From Paraphysoderma sedebokerense (lineage: Eukaryota > Blastocladiomycota > Physodermatomycetes > Physodermatales > Physodermataceae): a stretch of 64,000 bases of DNA. The position numbers were made by a program, and so were the translations under genes. Positions 34,198-46,225 of the stretch are shown piece by piece (positions within the stretch are counted from its first letter, which is position 1; each line of letters begins with the position of its first letter). Where the stretch lies: positions 1 to 64,000 of the forward strand of contig JAHLJZ010000035.1 of assembly GCA_025602915.1 (NCBI GenBank), given 5' to 3'. The notes under the pieces were generated by a model. The model saw only the letters and a list, made by a program, of their open reading frames with translations. It did no database searches and was not told where the DNA came from.

Positions 34198-35421
34198 TTA
34201 GGATACCATTGTAAAAACGCTCCGGATTGAAGTCCAACGAATTTTCCATCGGCTATCCATAGTTAGAATGATCATTGGATTAAATATACAATGACAAAAA
34301 TGAAAAATCCCCATGAAAGAATCCCAAATGAAGCTAACATCCTCTCCTGTGGATATTTTGTATATATGAGAGCAAAGATTCCCTATCCAAGCTTATTCGA
34401 AACAAAGAAAAATGTTAATCTTTAACAATAAAATTAAGAAAAACCGGAGTTTTCCATACCTATGTACAACGCTAAAGTGATAATTGCTAGTTTTTTTGTC
34501 ATTGCCATCTGTTTCGCCCGTGCTGTCTCGTCGCGAGACGGCAAAACTGAAGTAAACGTCAATTCCGGCGGGGTGATGATGTTATTCAAGCCAACCGACG
34601 AAGCTTTCTTTAGACTTATCTGTGAATTTTTTATCTTTGTAGTGCTCTCATCAATCGCTGGCTGAGCTGGAAAAGGTGGCATGTCCCCTAATTTCTCAGC
34701 ATTTTTTATAACAAAAGACTTCTCATTCCATTTGAACCCATCAGCAACCGCCTTTTTCCAAATACCATAGTACGCGGCGGTAATAGTGGTTAAGGCCAAG
34801 ATAATATACGTAACTACAAGAATAGCGTACGACCGATGTAATAAATCGTTTTTACGGAAGTCTGGCTGACAATAAACTCCAGATGCTTGGCTTACAATGT
34901 CCATGTTGACAAGAAGTGGATAAAAGCCAACTGCAAAATGAATAATCCACAATGATACTAAAAACCATAACATGATTTTGTAAGGTGCTGTTTTTCCTAG
35001 AACAATCTGAAAATATCGTTCAAGGCTCATCAAAGTAGCTGACGAAATTGAGAGGCCTACATTCAAGTCCATTAAAAGACCAATTAGAGTATTAGTGAAA
35101 AATTTCAATATATGGAAAAAAACGAAAGTAGTTCGTACCTAAGAATGAGAGGAATTCGGCACTGCTATAGTAGCACCAGAAATAATCTATACTCGAATTC
35201 AACAAATGTGCTCCATAAAAAAGTATACTGACATAACCGCATAAGGTATCACTAATAACCATATTCACGAGGGATAAATGGAAAACTTTCAATATCTTTC
35301 GACTGCTGTATATACGAATCAGTAATATAGTATTGATAATTGACGCAATAATGGTCAGGCCGAACATTACGTCATTTACAGGTCTACTTCTATCAGGTAA
35401 AATCCACTGAAGAGAAGCCAT
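34198..35421 (-). CDS. Class A type GPCR, array member 3
   Basis: Three exons (35421-35139, 35056-34460, 34391-34198) join to 357 aa starting MASLQWILPDRSRPVND. It is a complete seven-segment receptor: INTILL in TM1, VISDTLCGY in TM2, WCYYSSAEF and SLERYFQIVLGK in TM3, SGVYCQPDF in ECL2, WKKAVADGFKWNEKSF in ICL3, AWIGNL in TM6, and FNPMIILTMDSRWK ending TM7. The tail after TM7 is short (about 20 residues). The variable part of ICL3 is Ser/Thr/Lys-rich. Its exon 3 protein sequence is nearly the same as in members 4 and 6, so these are recent duplicates or have undergone conversion. Confidence 0.88.
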
Positions 35422-35984
35422 ATCGACTTAAACCAGGAGATGCTTTGAACTTATAATTCTGCCCTTATGTGGATTGATGTAAGGTACTTCAATCTCGTGT
35501 TGGGTATTGTATTCCGCCCGAAATTCGATTGATTTAACGCGTTATGGATTGCTTTGTGTCGCTCCGGACAAATACAGAACAGCTGTGAACCTAACTTGTA
35601 CGGAACATAGAAAACGCAAAAAATGCTATGAATGCTTAGAAACATAGTATTTCATACTACATCCACCCATGTTGTTTTACTTGTCGTCTGTCAATTACGA
35701 AATGTAGCTATTAGGCTCACAGGGTCGACTAAAAACAATGGTTGCTGGAGGAAATTTGTAAAATGCAATTTTAAATGCCTTCGATCAACTATGATTTATT
35801 CTACTTTCCGTCACAAAAAGCGACATCGACCGCGGAAACTACAATACAACAAGGCCACTCTAGAGCAGGGCAAATTATTCTTTCTCATAATACCGAAAAA
35901 GATGATAAAATGCATTGATTGAATTGAGCATAAATACAGATGTACATAGAAATACGAAAAATGGGTATGTACTTTGAACAATTG
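35422..35984. promoter_or_regulatory. Intergenic with upstream element of receptor 3
   Basis: Forward-strand AGGTACTTCAATCTCGTGTT at 35481-35500 followed by GCCCG at 35516-35520 lies 60-100 bp upstream of the receptor 3 start. It aligns over about 40 bp with the region upstream of receptor 4. The rest is AT-rich, with no gene. Confidence 0.5.
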
Positions 35985-37224
35985 TCAATTTTTTGAAGTA
36001 CGTCGGTTGAGGAAGTCGAACCAAATTTTCCACCGACTATCCATTGTTAAAATAATTATTGGATTGAAAATGCAGTGACAAAAATGAAAAATCCCCATGA
36101 AGGAGTCCCAGATGAAGCTGACATCCCCTCCTGTGGAGATTTTGTAGATATAGGATGAAAGGTTCCCCAACCAAGCTGGACCGAAAACATCATAGAGGGC
36201 CGTTAATGCTTTTATGCAACGAAGAACGGAATGACCAAAGTTCATACCTAAGTATAACTCTAAAGTTATTATAGCCAATTTCTTTGTCATGGCGATTTGT
36301 TTGGAACGGGCTGATTCATCGGAACTGGGCTTAACTTCTGAGGTGAAAGTTAATTCTGGCGGTGCCATATTGAATTTTGAACCACCCATCGTCGAAGAAC
36401 CAGGCTTTTGCAAACTAACATCGGAAATTTTCAACTTGGTATCACTCTCATTAAGAGCTACTGGATGAACAACTGCAGGCTTGTCGCGAAATTCGTCCAT
36501 ATTCTTTATCACAAAAGACTTTTCATTCCATTTAAAGCCATCTGCAACCGCTTTCTTCCAAATTCCATAGTATGAGACAGTAATCACGATTAAAACAGAT
36601 ATCACAAACGCCGCCACGACAATACTGTACGACTGATGTAATAAATCATTTCGCCGAAAATCGGGCATGCAATACACTCCTGATGGTTGACTGACGATAT
36701 CCATATTGACCATGAGTGGATAGAAGCCAACCGTGAAATGAATAACCCAGAGTGACAGCAATATATAAAACATGGTTTTATAAGAAGCGGTTTTTCCCAC
36801 AACTATTTGAAAATATCGTTCGACACTGATTACAGTTGCCGACGAAATAGACAGGCCTGCAATTTGGAAAAATACCAGCGATAGTTAGTTTAAATAAAAA
36901 AACACCATAGTGACATCTAAGTTTCTGCGTACCCAAAAATGAAACGAATTCCGTACTGCTGTAGTAACACCAGGAATAGTCTATGCTAGACTGAAGCACA
37001 TGCGCCCCGTAAAATAGTATACTGATATAACCGCATAGAGTATCGCTGACTACCATATTCACAAGAGACATGTGAAAAACCTTCAAAGTTTTGCGACTGC
37101 TATATATCCTAATTAATAGAATAGTGTTAATGATGGAGGCAATTATTGTCAAGGCGAACATAAGGTCGTTAACAGGTTTGCTACTATCAGGTAAAACCCA
37201 TTGATGAGGAAAATTTTTACTCAT
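35985..37224 (-). CDS. Class A type GPCR, array member 4
   Basis: Three exons (37224-36933, 36856-36248, 36175-35985) join to 363 aa starting MSKNFPHQWVLPDSSKPVND. All array hallmarks are present: INTILL, VVSDTLCGY, SVERYFQIVVGK, SGVYCMPDF, WKKAVADGFKWNEKSF, AWLGNL, FNPIIILTMDSRWK. The second intron (72 nt) is a multiple of three and contains no stop, so an unspliced message would still read through. The gene is most similar to members 3 and 6. The predicted location is the plasma membrane or zoospore surface, coupled to heterotrimeric G proteins; the ligand is unknown. Confidence 0.88.
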
Positions 37225-38358
37225 ATTACTAATAGATGGGAATTTCTACTGTTTAATGTTGACCGAGGGAAATAAAATGTGAGGTACGTTAAGCTCGTGT
37301 TTAGAATTATGTTTGGCCCGGTACGTAATTGGCATCGTTTTGGGTTGTGCTGGTGGGATGAACATGATTCCATGGGAAAACGATATTCGTACAAACATTA
37401 GATTTTAATATCCTAGTAATTTTTATGCAGTAAATTTGCATAGAGATTGAATTTTGTAGCTGACATTGACGGTCTGAATTTTTATGAGGAACACATGCAC
37501 CATATTCAATGACTTTTTAGTGATAACATCGCAGTTTTTCAAAAATTTATCGAGTAGATTGTTTGACATTACATTTACAACATGTTCCTACGTCTTCACT
37601 TCTCGTAATTAGAACGTTTGAAAAAATCTCAGTCCAAGCAGGAACACCGATTGAATAGCGATATTGTATTAGGAATATCTGTAAGTAATTTTATCTCCAT
37701 TTTATAATGATACAAAGCTTTATCATATTGAGCCCAGAACCTGCTTAAATGCAATTTATATCTCCGTTGCATAATGATACAAAGCTTTATCATATTGATC
37801 CCGAAACCTGCTTAAATAAAATTTACCAAGATATATCATTAGAGGACACGATACTTCTTGATCACCGTTGAAGTGACCAAAAGTCAGCATGTCACCATTC
37901 CGCCGACATAATTGTTTATATACTGGGGATATTATTAGCGTCCAGTACATGTTCTTTTCTAGCGTATTCGGTCAAATTCTGCAATGGCTCCGCTGTGTTA
38001 CTGACTTATGAATAATGTATCGACACTGGAAAGCCATAGCAAGCATTGATCACCTTCGCGCTTACGATGAAACACAAATCATGCTAAAAACAGATACATG
38101 CACAATAACTCACATGTTTTGCAAATTCTCTCAAACTATCCTGGACGGTCGATGGAAGGAGTCGAGCTGTCTTACGGGGTGTGACCTGCAATGTCTGTGA
38201 ATCAGGAATCCACCTCAGTAATCAGAGGAGACCAATTAAGTCCAATCGTGGGTGATGAGTTCAATCGTAAAATCGTAGCGAATTAACCGTCAAATGTCAA
38301 CCGCTTCCCTGCTTTCTGCCTAATTCTCGCGAATGATTACAGGCAAATAATGGATTTG
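37225..38358. promoter_or_regulatory. Intergenic with upstream element of receptor 4
   Basis: AGGTACGTTAAGCTCGTGTT lies at 37281-37300, followed by TTTGGCCCG at 37312-37320, about 57-96 bp upstream of the receptor 4 ATG. This is the clearest copy of the shared element. Further on, at 37690-37823, lies a tandem duplication listed separately. No gene was found in the 1.1 kb. Confidence 0.5.
37690..37823. repeat. Tandem direct duplication, two units of 67 bp
   Basis: Two adjacent copies start with tatctcc at 37692 and 37759. They share the blocks ATAATGATACAAAGCTTTAT, catattga and acctgcttaaat with a few mismatches. It is a simple intergenic duplication without coding content. Confidence 0.8.
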
Positions 38359-39616
38359 TTAATTTAAATCTGTCACGTTACGGGACGCTCGTCGCTTTAG
38401 GAAGTTTAAACGAATTTTCCATCGACTATCCATAGTTAGGATGATAATTGGATTAAAAATGCAATGACTGAAGTGAAATATTCCCAGAAACGAATCTAAA
38501 ATGCCGCCGACGTGTCTACCAGTGGACATTTGATATAAAAATGAGCAAAGGCTACCTAACCAAGCTTTAAATGCCATATGTAATGGTATCAAAGAATATA
38601 AGGTTTTATAAAGCATTAGCATCAGCTGATTTCGGAGCTATAGACAAACAACTTACCTAAATATAAAGCAGCGGTAATGATAGCTAGGTTTTTCGTCATG
38701 GCCATTTGCTTCTGACGTGCGCTGGAATCACTGGACGGCGGCTGTTCAGAAGAAAACGAAAGCTCGGGGACTGCCAAGCTGCGATTAGATTTGTTCAAAC
38801 CGGAGCTCTTGCTGATTAGGTTTGCTTCTGAGTTCTTTATGTTGGGACTGGCTGCATCAGAGGTCGGCGGTTGGTCGCCGACATAATCGATATTTTTGAT
38901 GACGAAGGATTTTTCATTCCATTTGAAACCATCGGCAATCGCTTTCTTCCAGATCAAGTAATAAGATGCAGTAATAATTGATAATACAAGAATGAGGAAC
39001 GTAACAACAATAATGCCGTACTTCCGATGAGGGAAGTCAGGAATTCGAAAATCTGGAAGGCAATAAACATTCGAAGCTTGACTGACTATGGTCAGCTTGG
39101 CCAGAACAGGATAAGAGCCGACAGCAAGATGTATAAGCCAAAATAATATTAAAACACCGAGCATCTTCTGATAAGTGGTCGTCCTTCCTAACACTATTTG
39201 AAAATATCGTTCTACACTAATAATTGTTGCCGATGATATGGACAAACCTACCGGAAGGAAAAGTAACAAAGGTGAATATGAAATAACTACTATTAAAGTT
39301 TATATTGCTTCAATGGTTAATTACCCAGAAATGAAATCAACTCTGTGCTGCTAAAATAGCACCAATAATAGTCAACGTTTGTATTCAGAACGTGAGCACC
39401 GTAGAAGAGCAGACTGAGGTAGGCGCAAAAAGTATCGCTTATGACCATATTCACAAGGGCCATATGAAAGACCTTGAGACTGCTCCGAGCTTTGTACATA
39501 CGGATTAAGAGTAATGTGTTTACTAGAGAGCCAATAATTGTCAGCGAAAACAAAGCGTTGTTGTATGGTATACTTTTCTCCGGCAACACCCAATTATCAT
39601 GTGGTGAGAAGGCCAT
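38359..39616 (-). CDS. Class A type GPCR, array member 5
   Basis: Three exons (39616-39325, 39247-38657, 38564-38359) join to 362 aa starting MAFSPHDNWVLPEKSIPYNN. Landmarks: VNTLLLIR in TM1, VISDTFCAY in TM2, YYWCYFSSTEL and SVERYFQIVLGR in TM3, SNVYCLPDF in ECL2, WKKAIADGFKWNEKSF in ICL3, AWLGSL in TM6, FNPIIILTMDSRWK in TM7, and a slightly longer basic tail (LKRRASRNVTDLN). It is closest to member 1 in TM2 and exon 3 (FHFSHCIFNP). ECL2 differs from the others (FRIPDFPHRKYG rather than FRRNDLLHRSY), which may reflect ligand divergence. Confidence 0.87.
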
Positions 39617-39896
39617 GGCCGTTGAGACTCCAGACCTATAGTGCTCTTTGAGCTCGAGTACTGTTCGGGGCTTTTTACATTTATTTGGCGATTTTATGGC
39701 AGTAGACGGTCTGGGTTAGAGGAATTTTCGAATTTTGAGCTCGTGTGGGCATTGTGAGTCGCGACTGGACCGACGGAAAGTGCTCTGCTAGTAGGACAGG
39801 GGAATCCACATAAACAGCGGAACTGAACATTTTTATTCTATTTTGTGTGTTCACTACCCATGCTGTGAAGGCATCCCTGTTGCTTATTCTTTATTA
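39617..39896. promoter_or_regulatory. Upstream element of receptor 5
   Basis: GAGCTCGTGTGGGCATTGTG at 39737-39756 lies about 120 bp upstream of the receptor 5 start and is the local copy of the CACGAGC-containing element. The remainder has no gene. Confidence 0.4.
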
Positions 39897-41148
39897 TCAT
39901 TCCGTATTCATCACAAGATCGCGGTTAAAGAAATGGAGACGAATTTTCCACCTACTATCCATTGTTAAGATTATCAGTGGATTAAAAATACAATGGCAAA
40001 AATGAAAAATCCCCATGAAGGAATCCAAGATAAAGTTCACATGTTCTCCTGTCGCAATTTTATACAAGAACGAACTGAGATTTCCCAACCAAGCTTTCCA
40101 TACCAATCCATAATTAAGTTCATAACAAAAAGAAAACGAAAGGTATCAGAAAATAGTCCAAATGAATATTGAAATGCAAGTCCATTTCGTACCTATATAT
40201 AACGCAAAAGTTATAATTGCTAGTTTTTTTGTCATGGCTAGTTGTCTAGAACGGGCTGTTTCGTCTTGTGATGACCCAATATCTGATGCCAATGTTACTT
40301 CCGGAGCAGGCAATTGATACTTTGAATTATTGATCACTGATGGCGCAGGGGTTTTCAAGCTTAAATCCGAAATTTTTATCTTCGTAGCACTCTCATTCAG
40401 TATTGTCGGTTGTACATGTGGCTTATGTCGAAAATGTTCAATATTTTTGATCACGAATGACTTCTCGTTCCATTTGAACCCATCCGCGACTGCCTTCCTC
40501 CAAATCTCATAATATGAAGCAGTAATAATAGATAAGACGAGGAGCAGATATGTCACCACAACAATGGCATAGGACCGATGCAAGAGATCGCTTTTGCGAA
40601 AATCGGGGAAGCAGTACACTCCAGACGGTTGACTTACAATATCCATGTTGACCATCAGTGGATAGAAGCCGACTGAGAAGTGAATGATCCAAAGCGAAGC
40701 TAAAATCCAAAGCATAGTTTTAGGATTGGCAGTCTTCCCAACAACTATCTGAAAATATCGTTCTACACTAATCACTGTTGCCGATGAAATTGACACACCT
40801 GCATTTGAGAAAACAGTAAGATAGTTTGTACGAATTTCACTGGAGGAATGGGGCTTCACGCGTACCCAAGAATGAAATGAATTCAGTAGCGCTGTATTGA
40901 CACCAAAAAAAGTCGATGCTTGAATGCAACACATGGGCACCATAGAATAGTATACTGATATAACCGCATAACGCATCACTAATTACCATATTGATGAGAG
41001 ACATATGAAATACTTTCAAACTTTTCCTACTTTTATATATTCGAATTAGTAGAATTGTGTTAATGAGTGACGCAACAATTGTTAATGCGAACATAACGTC
41101 GTTGACAGGCTTGCTACTGCCAGGCAAAACCCACTGCTGAGTGATCAT
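39897..41148 (-). CDS. Class A type GPCR, array member 6
   Basis: Three exons (41148-40866, 40798-40193, 40093-39897) join to 361 aa starting MITQQWVLPGSSKPVND. It has INTILL, VISDALCGY, SVERYFQIVVGK, SGVYCFPDF, YEIWRKAVADGFKWNEKSF, AWLGNL and FNPLIILTMDSRWK. The variable ICL3 region (SLKTPAPSVINNS) parallels that of member 4. Tail is short and ends VMNTE. All splice sites keep phase 1 at both introns, as in the rest of the array. It is one of the closely related trio 3/4/6. Confidence 0.88.
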
Positions 41149-41526
41149 TATAGTGAAATTAGAAGTCTTTGAAAGTGTACGTATCTGCGAATTTTATAAT
41201 ATTTCCTTTGAATACGGTGAGTTAGATGTGTGAACATATGGTAATTTTGGCTCGTGTTCTCTCTGACAACAATAGGCCCTGTTCTCATTCCATACATTGC
41301 GGCGGACAAATTAGGGTGCGACGCAGGAATAGATATAGAATTTAATGGAGACGCTATCAAAAGGTAGAAAGAAACAATGTGTATGGTGTGATTCATGTTT
41401 GACAGAAAGAAAACTATATCAGCTTGATCATAATATTACTGGTTTACCGTACACGTTAACCTGGCAATGATCGAACTGTCAGATAATCAAGCAGAATAAC
41501 TTTCGCAATTTTTTCCCATTCTTAGG
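41149..41526. promoter_or_regulatory. Upstream element of receptor 6
   Basis: GGCTCGTGTTCTCTCTGAC at 41249-41267 with AGGCCC at 41274-41279 lies 100-130 bp upstream of the receptor 6 ATG. No gene is present in the gap. Confidence 0.45.
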
Positions 41527-42660
41527 TTAGGATGACCCTGTAGAAGAGCTCCGCATTGAAGTCCAACGAAATTTCCATCGACTATCCATAGTTAGAATAA
41601 TTAATGGATTAAAGATACAGTGACAGAAATGGAACACTCCCAAAAATGAATCCCAGGTATAGTTTAGAAACGATCCACTCAAAATTTGATACAGAAACGA
41701 GAACAGATTCCCTATCCGCGCTAGATATAAGGCAAGAGTGATGACTGCCAACTTCTTAGTCATGGCTATCTGTTTAGCATGGGCATCAGAGTCACGTGTG
41801 AACGTGGTCTCCGAATTAACTTTATCATCTTCACTAAATTTTGAGCCTATCTTGAGGGAAGCGGACTTCTTAATTGCGCTCAACAAAAAATTCACGGATC
41901 TGGGATAGTCGTGTGCAGTCAGAGGAGCTTGCTTATCCACGTGTTCCACCTTCCTTAATACGAATGACTTCTCGTTCCATCTAAAGCCGTCCGCGACAGC
42001 TTTTTTCCAAATATAATAATACGAGGTTGTGATAACGGACAACACAAAGGTTATGAATATAATCACAACTACGCCGTACGACCGATGTAGCAAGTCGACT
42101 CGTCGGAAGTCGGGAAGGCAGTAAGTTTCACAGGCTTGGCTAACAATGTTCATATTCGTCATAAGAGGGTAAAATCCTACCACAACATGAATTATCCAGA
42201 GCAATACTAAAACCAGCAGCATGCTTCTAAAAGTGGCCGTCTTCCCAAGTACGATTTGAAAATATCTCTCGACACTAATCAAAGTTGCCGAAGACAGTGA
42301 TAGACCTAAATTAGAATGAAGCAACGTTTAATTGATGTATTCCCATTGTAATCTATCTGATTAGATACTTACCCATAAAAGAAATATATTCTGCGCTACT
42401 GTAAAGGCACCAGAAGTAGTCTATGCCTGCATTATGCAGCGCATGGTTATATAAACTACGACACTGACGTATCCGCACAGTGCATCACTTAGTACCATAT
42501 TAACCAATGACATATAAAATACTTTCAAAATTTTGCGAGCCCTTTATATCCGAATCAACAAGACTGTGTTAATGACGGATGCAAGGATTGACAGCGTTAG
42601 CATGGCCTCGTTAACCCGTCTACTCTCTTCACTTTTGAAGCTCCATTGAGACGCTAACAT
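41527..42660 (-). pseudogene. Class A type GPCR pseudogene, array member 7
   Basis: Exon 1 (42660-42373) carries two breaks. At the end of TM1 the codon after RI is TAA, where the other members have TAT/TAC (RIYKSRK). In TM2-ECL1 a single base is missing at the position of the conserved Gly in YGAH, shifting the frame. The first intron (42372-42306) is still present. Exons 2 and 3 are open but fused: LALYLA runs directly into RIGNLFSFLYQ without the intron that every other array member has, so that intron has been lost exactly. The Trp of the AWLG motif is Arg here. ERY, CETYCLPDF, ADGFRWNEKSF and FNPLIILTMDSRWK remain intact, so inactivation seems recent. Confidence 0.85.
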
Positions 42661-43340
42661 AATTTTAAAAACATATGAGCGGCAAGAAAAAATGGACTGA
42701 AAAAAAAAAAAAAGAAATGTGGATTAGTAACTTCAGGAAATAAATGATACTTGTTGTGAAAAAACTTTGACTCGTGCCAGCCATTATACATGGCCCGCTG
42801 TTTTCGACCTCGAAGCTGTCTGTTCAAGGTTTCAACTGATTATACTCGCTAAAATTTTACCATGAAAACAAAGAGACAAGAGTCATGTTTCATCGAATAT
42901 ATGTTATAATTTAGACCAGAAAAAATCATAGCCCTATGATTGAATTCACGCCAATTCCCTATTTGCAGAACTACTTAATAAGTTTGATTGCAGAGGGATG
43001 GGCGGCGAAATACACAAACAGTTGGTCCGCAAGAAGAATTGGTAGTTGTAACTCAATAGATGTATAGATTAAGTTTATAATATATATACTCGTCAAATTT
43101 TGGGTCGCACGGGAGTGTTTATGCAGGTAATAATGTGTTGTGATTTACAACGCTAGGACAAAGATATCAGATGGAGCTGAAGAAGAAATGTCCATTTATA
43201 ACTTATAAGAGGCATGTGCTTTGAGGGACTGAATATTACATTTCTTCATTTATGAGCATCCGTTGTAGATAATTCAAATGTACATGGCGTCAGAATGGCC
43301 GGTAGAGCAAATGAAAATGAATTCACTGCGCCAGCTTCAT
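42661..43340. promoter_or_regulatory. Intergenic with upstream element of pseudogene 7
   Basis: ACTCGTGCC near 42770, followed by GGCCCG at about 42792-42797, corresponds to the array upstream element, so it survives ahead of the broken gene. A 13-base A run lies near 42700. No gene in the remainder. Confidence 0.4.
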
Positions 43341-44567
43341 TTATGCATTGTCGGCGATTTCACCTCCGTTCAGACGGAATTTCCAACGGCTATCCATAGT
43401 CAAGATAATGAGAGGATTGAAGATGCAATGGCAAAAATGAAAAATCCCTAAGAAAGCATCCCAAGTATAATCCAGAAATATTCCCGTTGACATTTGATAT
43501 AAGAACGAGACAAGATTCCCTAGCCAAGCTGCTCGTCAGTGAAAGGGCGAAACGATTAGTATACAGGTGCAACAACTTGTTGTTAATATTCGAACTACTT
43601 CAACATCGCATACCTAAATACAATGCGAGAGTGATGACACCTAGTTTCTTTGTCATGGCCATTTGTTTAATACGTGCAGTAGCATCCCGAGCTTCCGTAG
43701 GGAGTGTACCGATGTGCGTTGGCGGATTATACCTGGAACTAGTGACAACGGAAGAAGACGTCTTGATGGAGTGTGAGGAAAAACTTTTTGTGTTCGGATT
43801 GGGCTCCATTAGAACTGTTTGACCAACCGGGGCATCAGCATTCGGTTGTTCTCCATTTCTCATCACGAAGGATTTCTCATTCCACCTAAAGCCATCTGCA
43901 ACAGCTTTTTTCCATATATGCAGATAGCAGGCTGTAATGACAGTTAACACCAAAATGATAAAAGCCACCACAACTATACCGTAAGACCGGTGAAGTATAT
44001 CGCTCCGTCGAAAGTCTGGTAAGCAGTATGTTTCTGATGCTTGACTTACTACATCCATATTCACCATAAGCGGATAGAAACCTACCGCGAAATGCAATAC
44101 CCATAATGAGATTAAAATTCGAAACATAACTCGAAATGTGGCTGTCTTCCCCAGCACTATATGGAAGTATCGCTCGACACTAATCAAAGTTGCCGAAGAA
44201 ATGGAAAGCCCTATTTTTTACACAAAGCACAATTGGGTAAGTGAAGCAGACAGTTGGCTAAAGTTAAAAGTGACCAACCTAAGAATGAAATAAGCTCTGC
44301 GCTACTATAATAACACCAGAAATAGTCTATCCCTCCAGAATTCAACGAATGTGCACCGTAGGAGAGAATACTAACGTAACCACATAATGTGTCACTTATG
44401 ACCATATTGACTAAAGACATATGAAAAACTTTTAAATTATGGCGATTTTTCATTATTCGAGTAAGCAAGGTCGTGTTTATAGCTGATGCAATAATTGTCA
44501 GGGAAAACACTATGTTGTTAACAGGTTGACTTCGTCCATCCTGGAAAACCCATTGCATCGCAACCAT
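43341..44567 (-). CDS. Class A type GPCR, array member 8
   Basis: Three exons (44567-44279, 44210-43614, 43528-43341) join to 357 aa starting MVAMQWVFQDGRSQPVNN. It has INTTLLTR, VISDTLCGY, FWCYYSSAEL, SVERYFHIVLGK, SETYCLPDF, WKKAVADGFRWNEKSF, AWLGNL and FNPLIILTMDSRWK. TM7 begins YTWDAFLG, a variant shared with 7, 9 and 10 that separates this half of the array from members 1-6. The first donor is GTTGGT, weaker than the usual GTAAGT or GTACGT. The tail is short and acidic (GGEIADNA). Confidence 0.87.
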
Positions 44568-45011
44568 AGTAATAAACTATTGCGCTGTTCAAACCATGAG
44601 CCCTTAGTATTATCGATTTAAGCAAAGGTATGCTCTATCGCAGTAAGAGTAGTTTTGCCGCGTGTACGGTATTATATTTGGCCCAGGAATTGGACATCAC
44701 ACGGTCGATTTGAACTTGAAGCCAGTGTCATGTTCGATGATATCCATACTTCGACGCGCTTTGGGCATAGAGCCAGCCGTAGATTAATTCATTACGTTCT
44801 ATGGTCGCATATATATTTAATTAACACACTATAATGCAATCCTGGTGATACGGTTCATCGTTCAATTTTGGTTTCGGTTCATATTTCCTACCATATTTCC
44901 ACAATCTCCCTCTTTCAACTGTAATCTGTACCTTTTTAATTTCGATTACAAGTGTAGTGTTCCTCCAATAGTTACGGAACCACAAAAAGTTATTAAGTTC
45001 ACAGCTGAAAT
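44568..45011. promoter_or_regulatory. Upstream element of receptor 8
   Basis: CCGCGTGTACGGTATTATAT at 44658-44677 followed by TTGGCCCAGG aligns with the element before receptor 4, about 90-120 bp upstream of the receptor 8 start. The CTCGTG core is altered to CGCGTG. No gene in the gap. Confidence 0.4.
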
Positions 45012-46225
45012 CTATAATACCGTCCGCCGTAAAAATGTGAGACGGATTTTCCACCGACTATCCATAGTCAAAATAATGAGCGGATTGAAAATGCAATGGC
45101 AGAAATGAAAAATTCCCCAGAACGCATCCCAAGTGTAATTAACAAAAAAACCTGTCGACATTTGAAATAGAAACGAGAACAGGCTTCCTAGCCATGCTGT
45201 TCATTGGTGAGTCAATAATCATCAAGAAGTCTTAAAAGTACGCGAAAAGCGGGATTGGCATACACACCCAAGTATATCGCAAGTGTTATGACTGCCAATT
45301 TCTTCGTCATGGCCATTTGTTTCGCACGGGCGGTCTCATCTTGGACGGGCGCATTTTCTGAAGTGAATGTCAGTTGTGCTGGCGTCGAATTACTTTTTGA
45401 ACCAACGCCTATGGAGGAGATGGGTGTTTTTAAACTGAGATCCGAATTTTTTATCTTGGAATTGGTATCAGCAGATATTATTGGTTGAGCATGTAATGGC
45501 GCATTGCGGAATTTCTCCACATTTTTTATGACGAAGGATTTTTCGTTCCATTTGAAACCATCGGCCACGGCTTTCTTCCAAATTTGATAATACGAAACAG
45601 TGATAACAGACAATACCAGTAAAATGAATCCAACAACCAGAATTCCATACAACCTATACAACAAATCGGTCCGTCGTAGGTCTGGTAAACAATACCATTG
45701 CGAGGCTTGGACAACGATATCCATGTTGGTTATGAGTGGGAAGAAACCGACCAAAATATGACTAATCCAAAGGGATATCAAGACACTTAACATGCGCCTA
45801 AACGTTATAGTCTTCCCCAAAACAATTTGAAAATACCGCTCTATGCTGATTACAGTTGCTGATGATATTGATAACCCTATGCTGAAATATTTAAAATCCT
45901 GGTCACGTTATACTGTCGGGAATTCTGACATACCTAAAAATGCTGTTGATGCAGTGCTGCTGTAATAACACCAGAAATAATCTATACTCGAATGTGTCAA
46001 GTGTAATCCGCTGAGTACTATACTGACATAAGAGAACAAGGTATCACTTATAACCATATTGACAAGAGACATGTGGAAAACTTTCAAGATTCTACGACTT
46101 TTATATATGCGATATAGCAGGATAGTGTTGATTATAGATGCAATCAACGTTAACGGAAAAATAAGGGCGTTGACAGGTTTAATTCGTCCATCATTGAGAG
46201 TCCACTGAACGGGAAACATTATCAA
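45012..46225 (-). CDS. Class A type GPCR, array member 9
   Basis: Three exons (46225-45934, 45876-45268, 45196-45012) join to 361 aa starting MIMFPVQWTLNDGRIKPVN. It has INTILLYR, VISDTLFSY, FWCYYSST, SIERYFQIVLGK, ECL2 QWYCLPDLRRTDLLY, WKKAVADGFKWNEKSF, AWLGSL and FNPLIILTMDSRWK. The end of TM3 exon 1 (TASTAFLG) and ECL2 differ from the close trio 3/4/6. The array-wide phase-1 introns are both present. The C-terminal tail is basic and very short (LTFLRRTVL). Confidence 0.87.

Noticed and set aside
42661-42720. Poly-A run near 42700 as the tail of a retrocopy linked to the intron-less pseudogene
   Set aside because: It lies upstream of the minus-strand gene and in the wrong orientation, so it cannot be a 3' tail of that copy.
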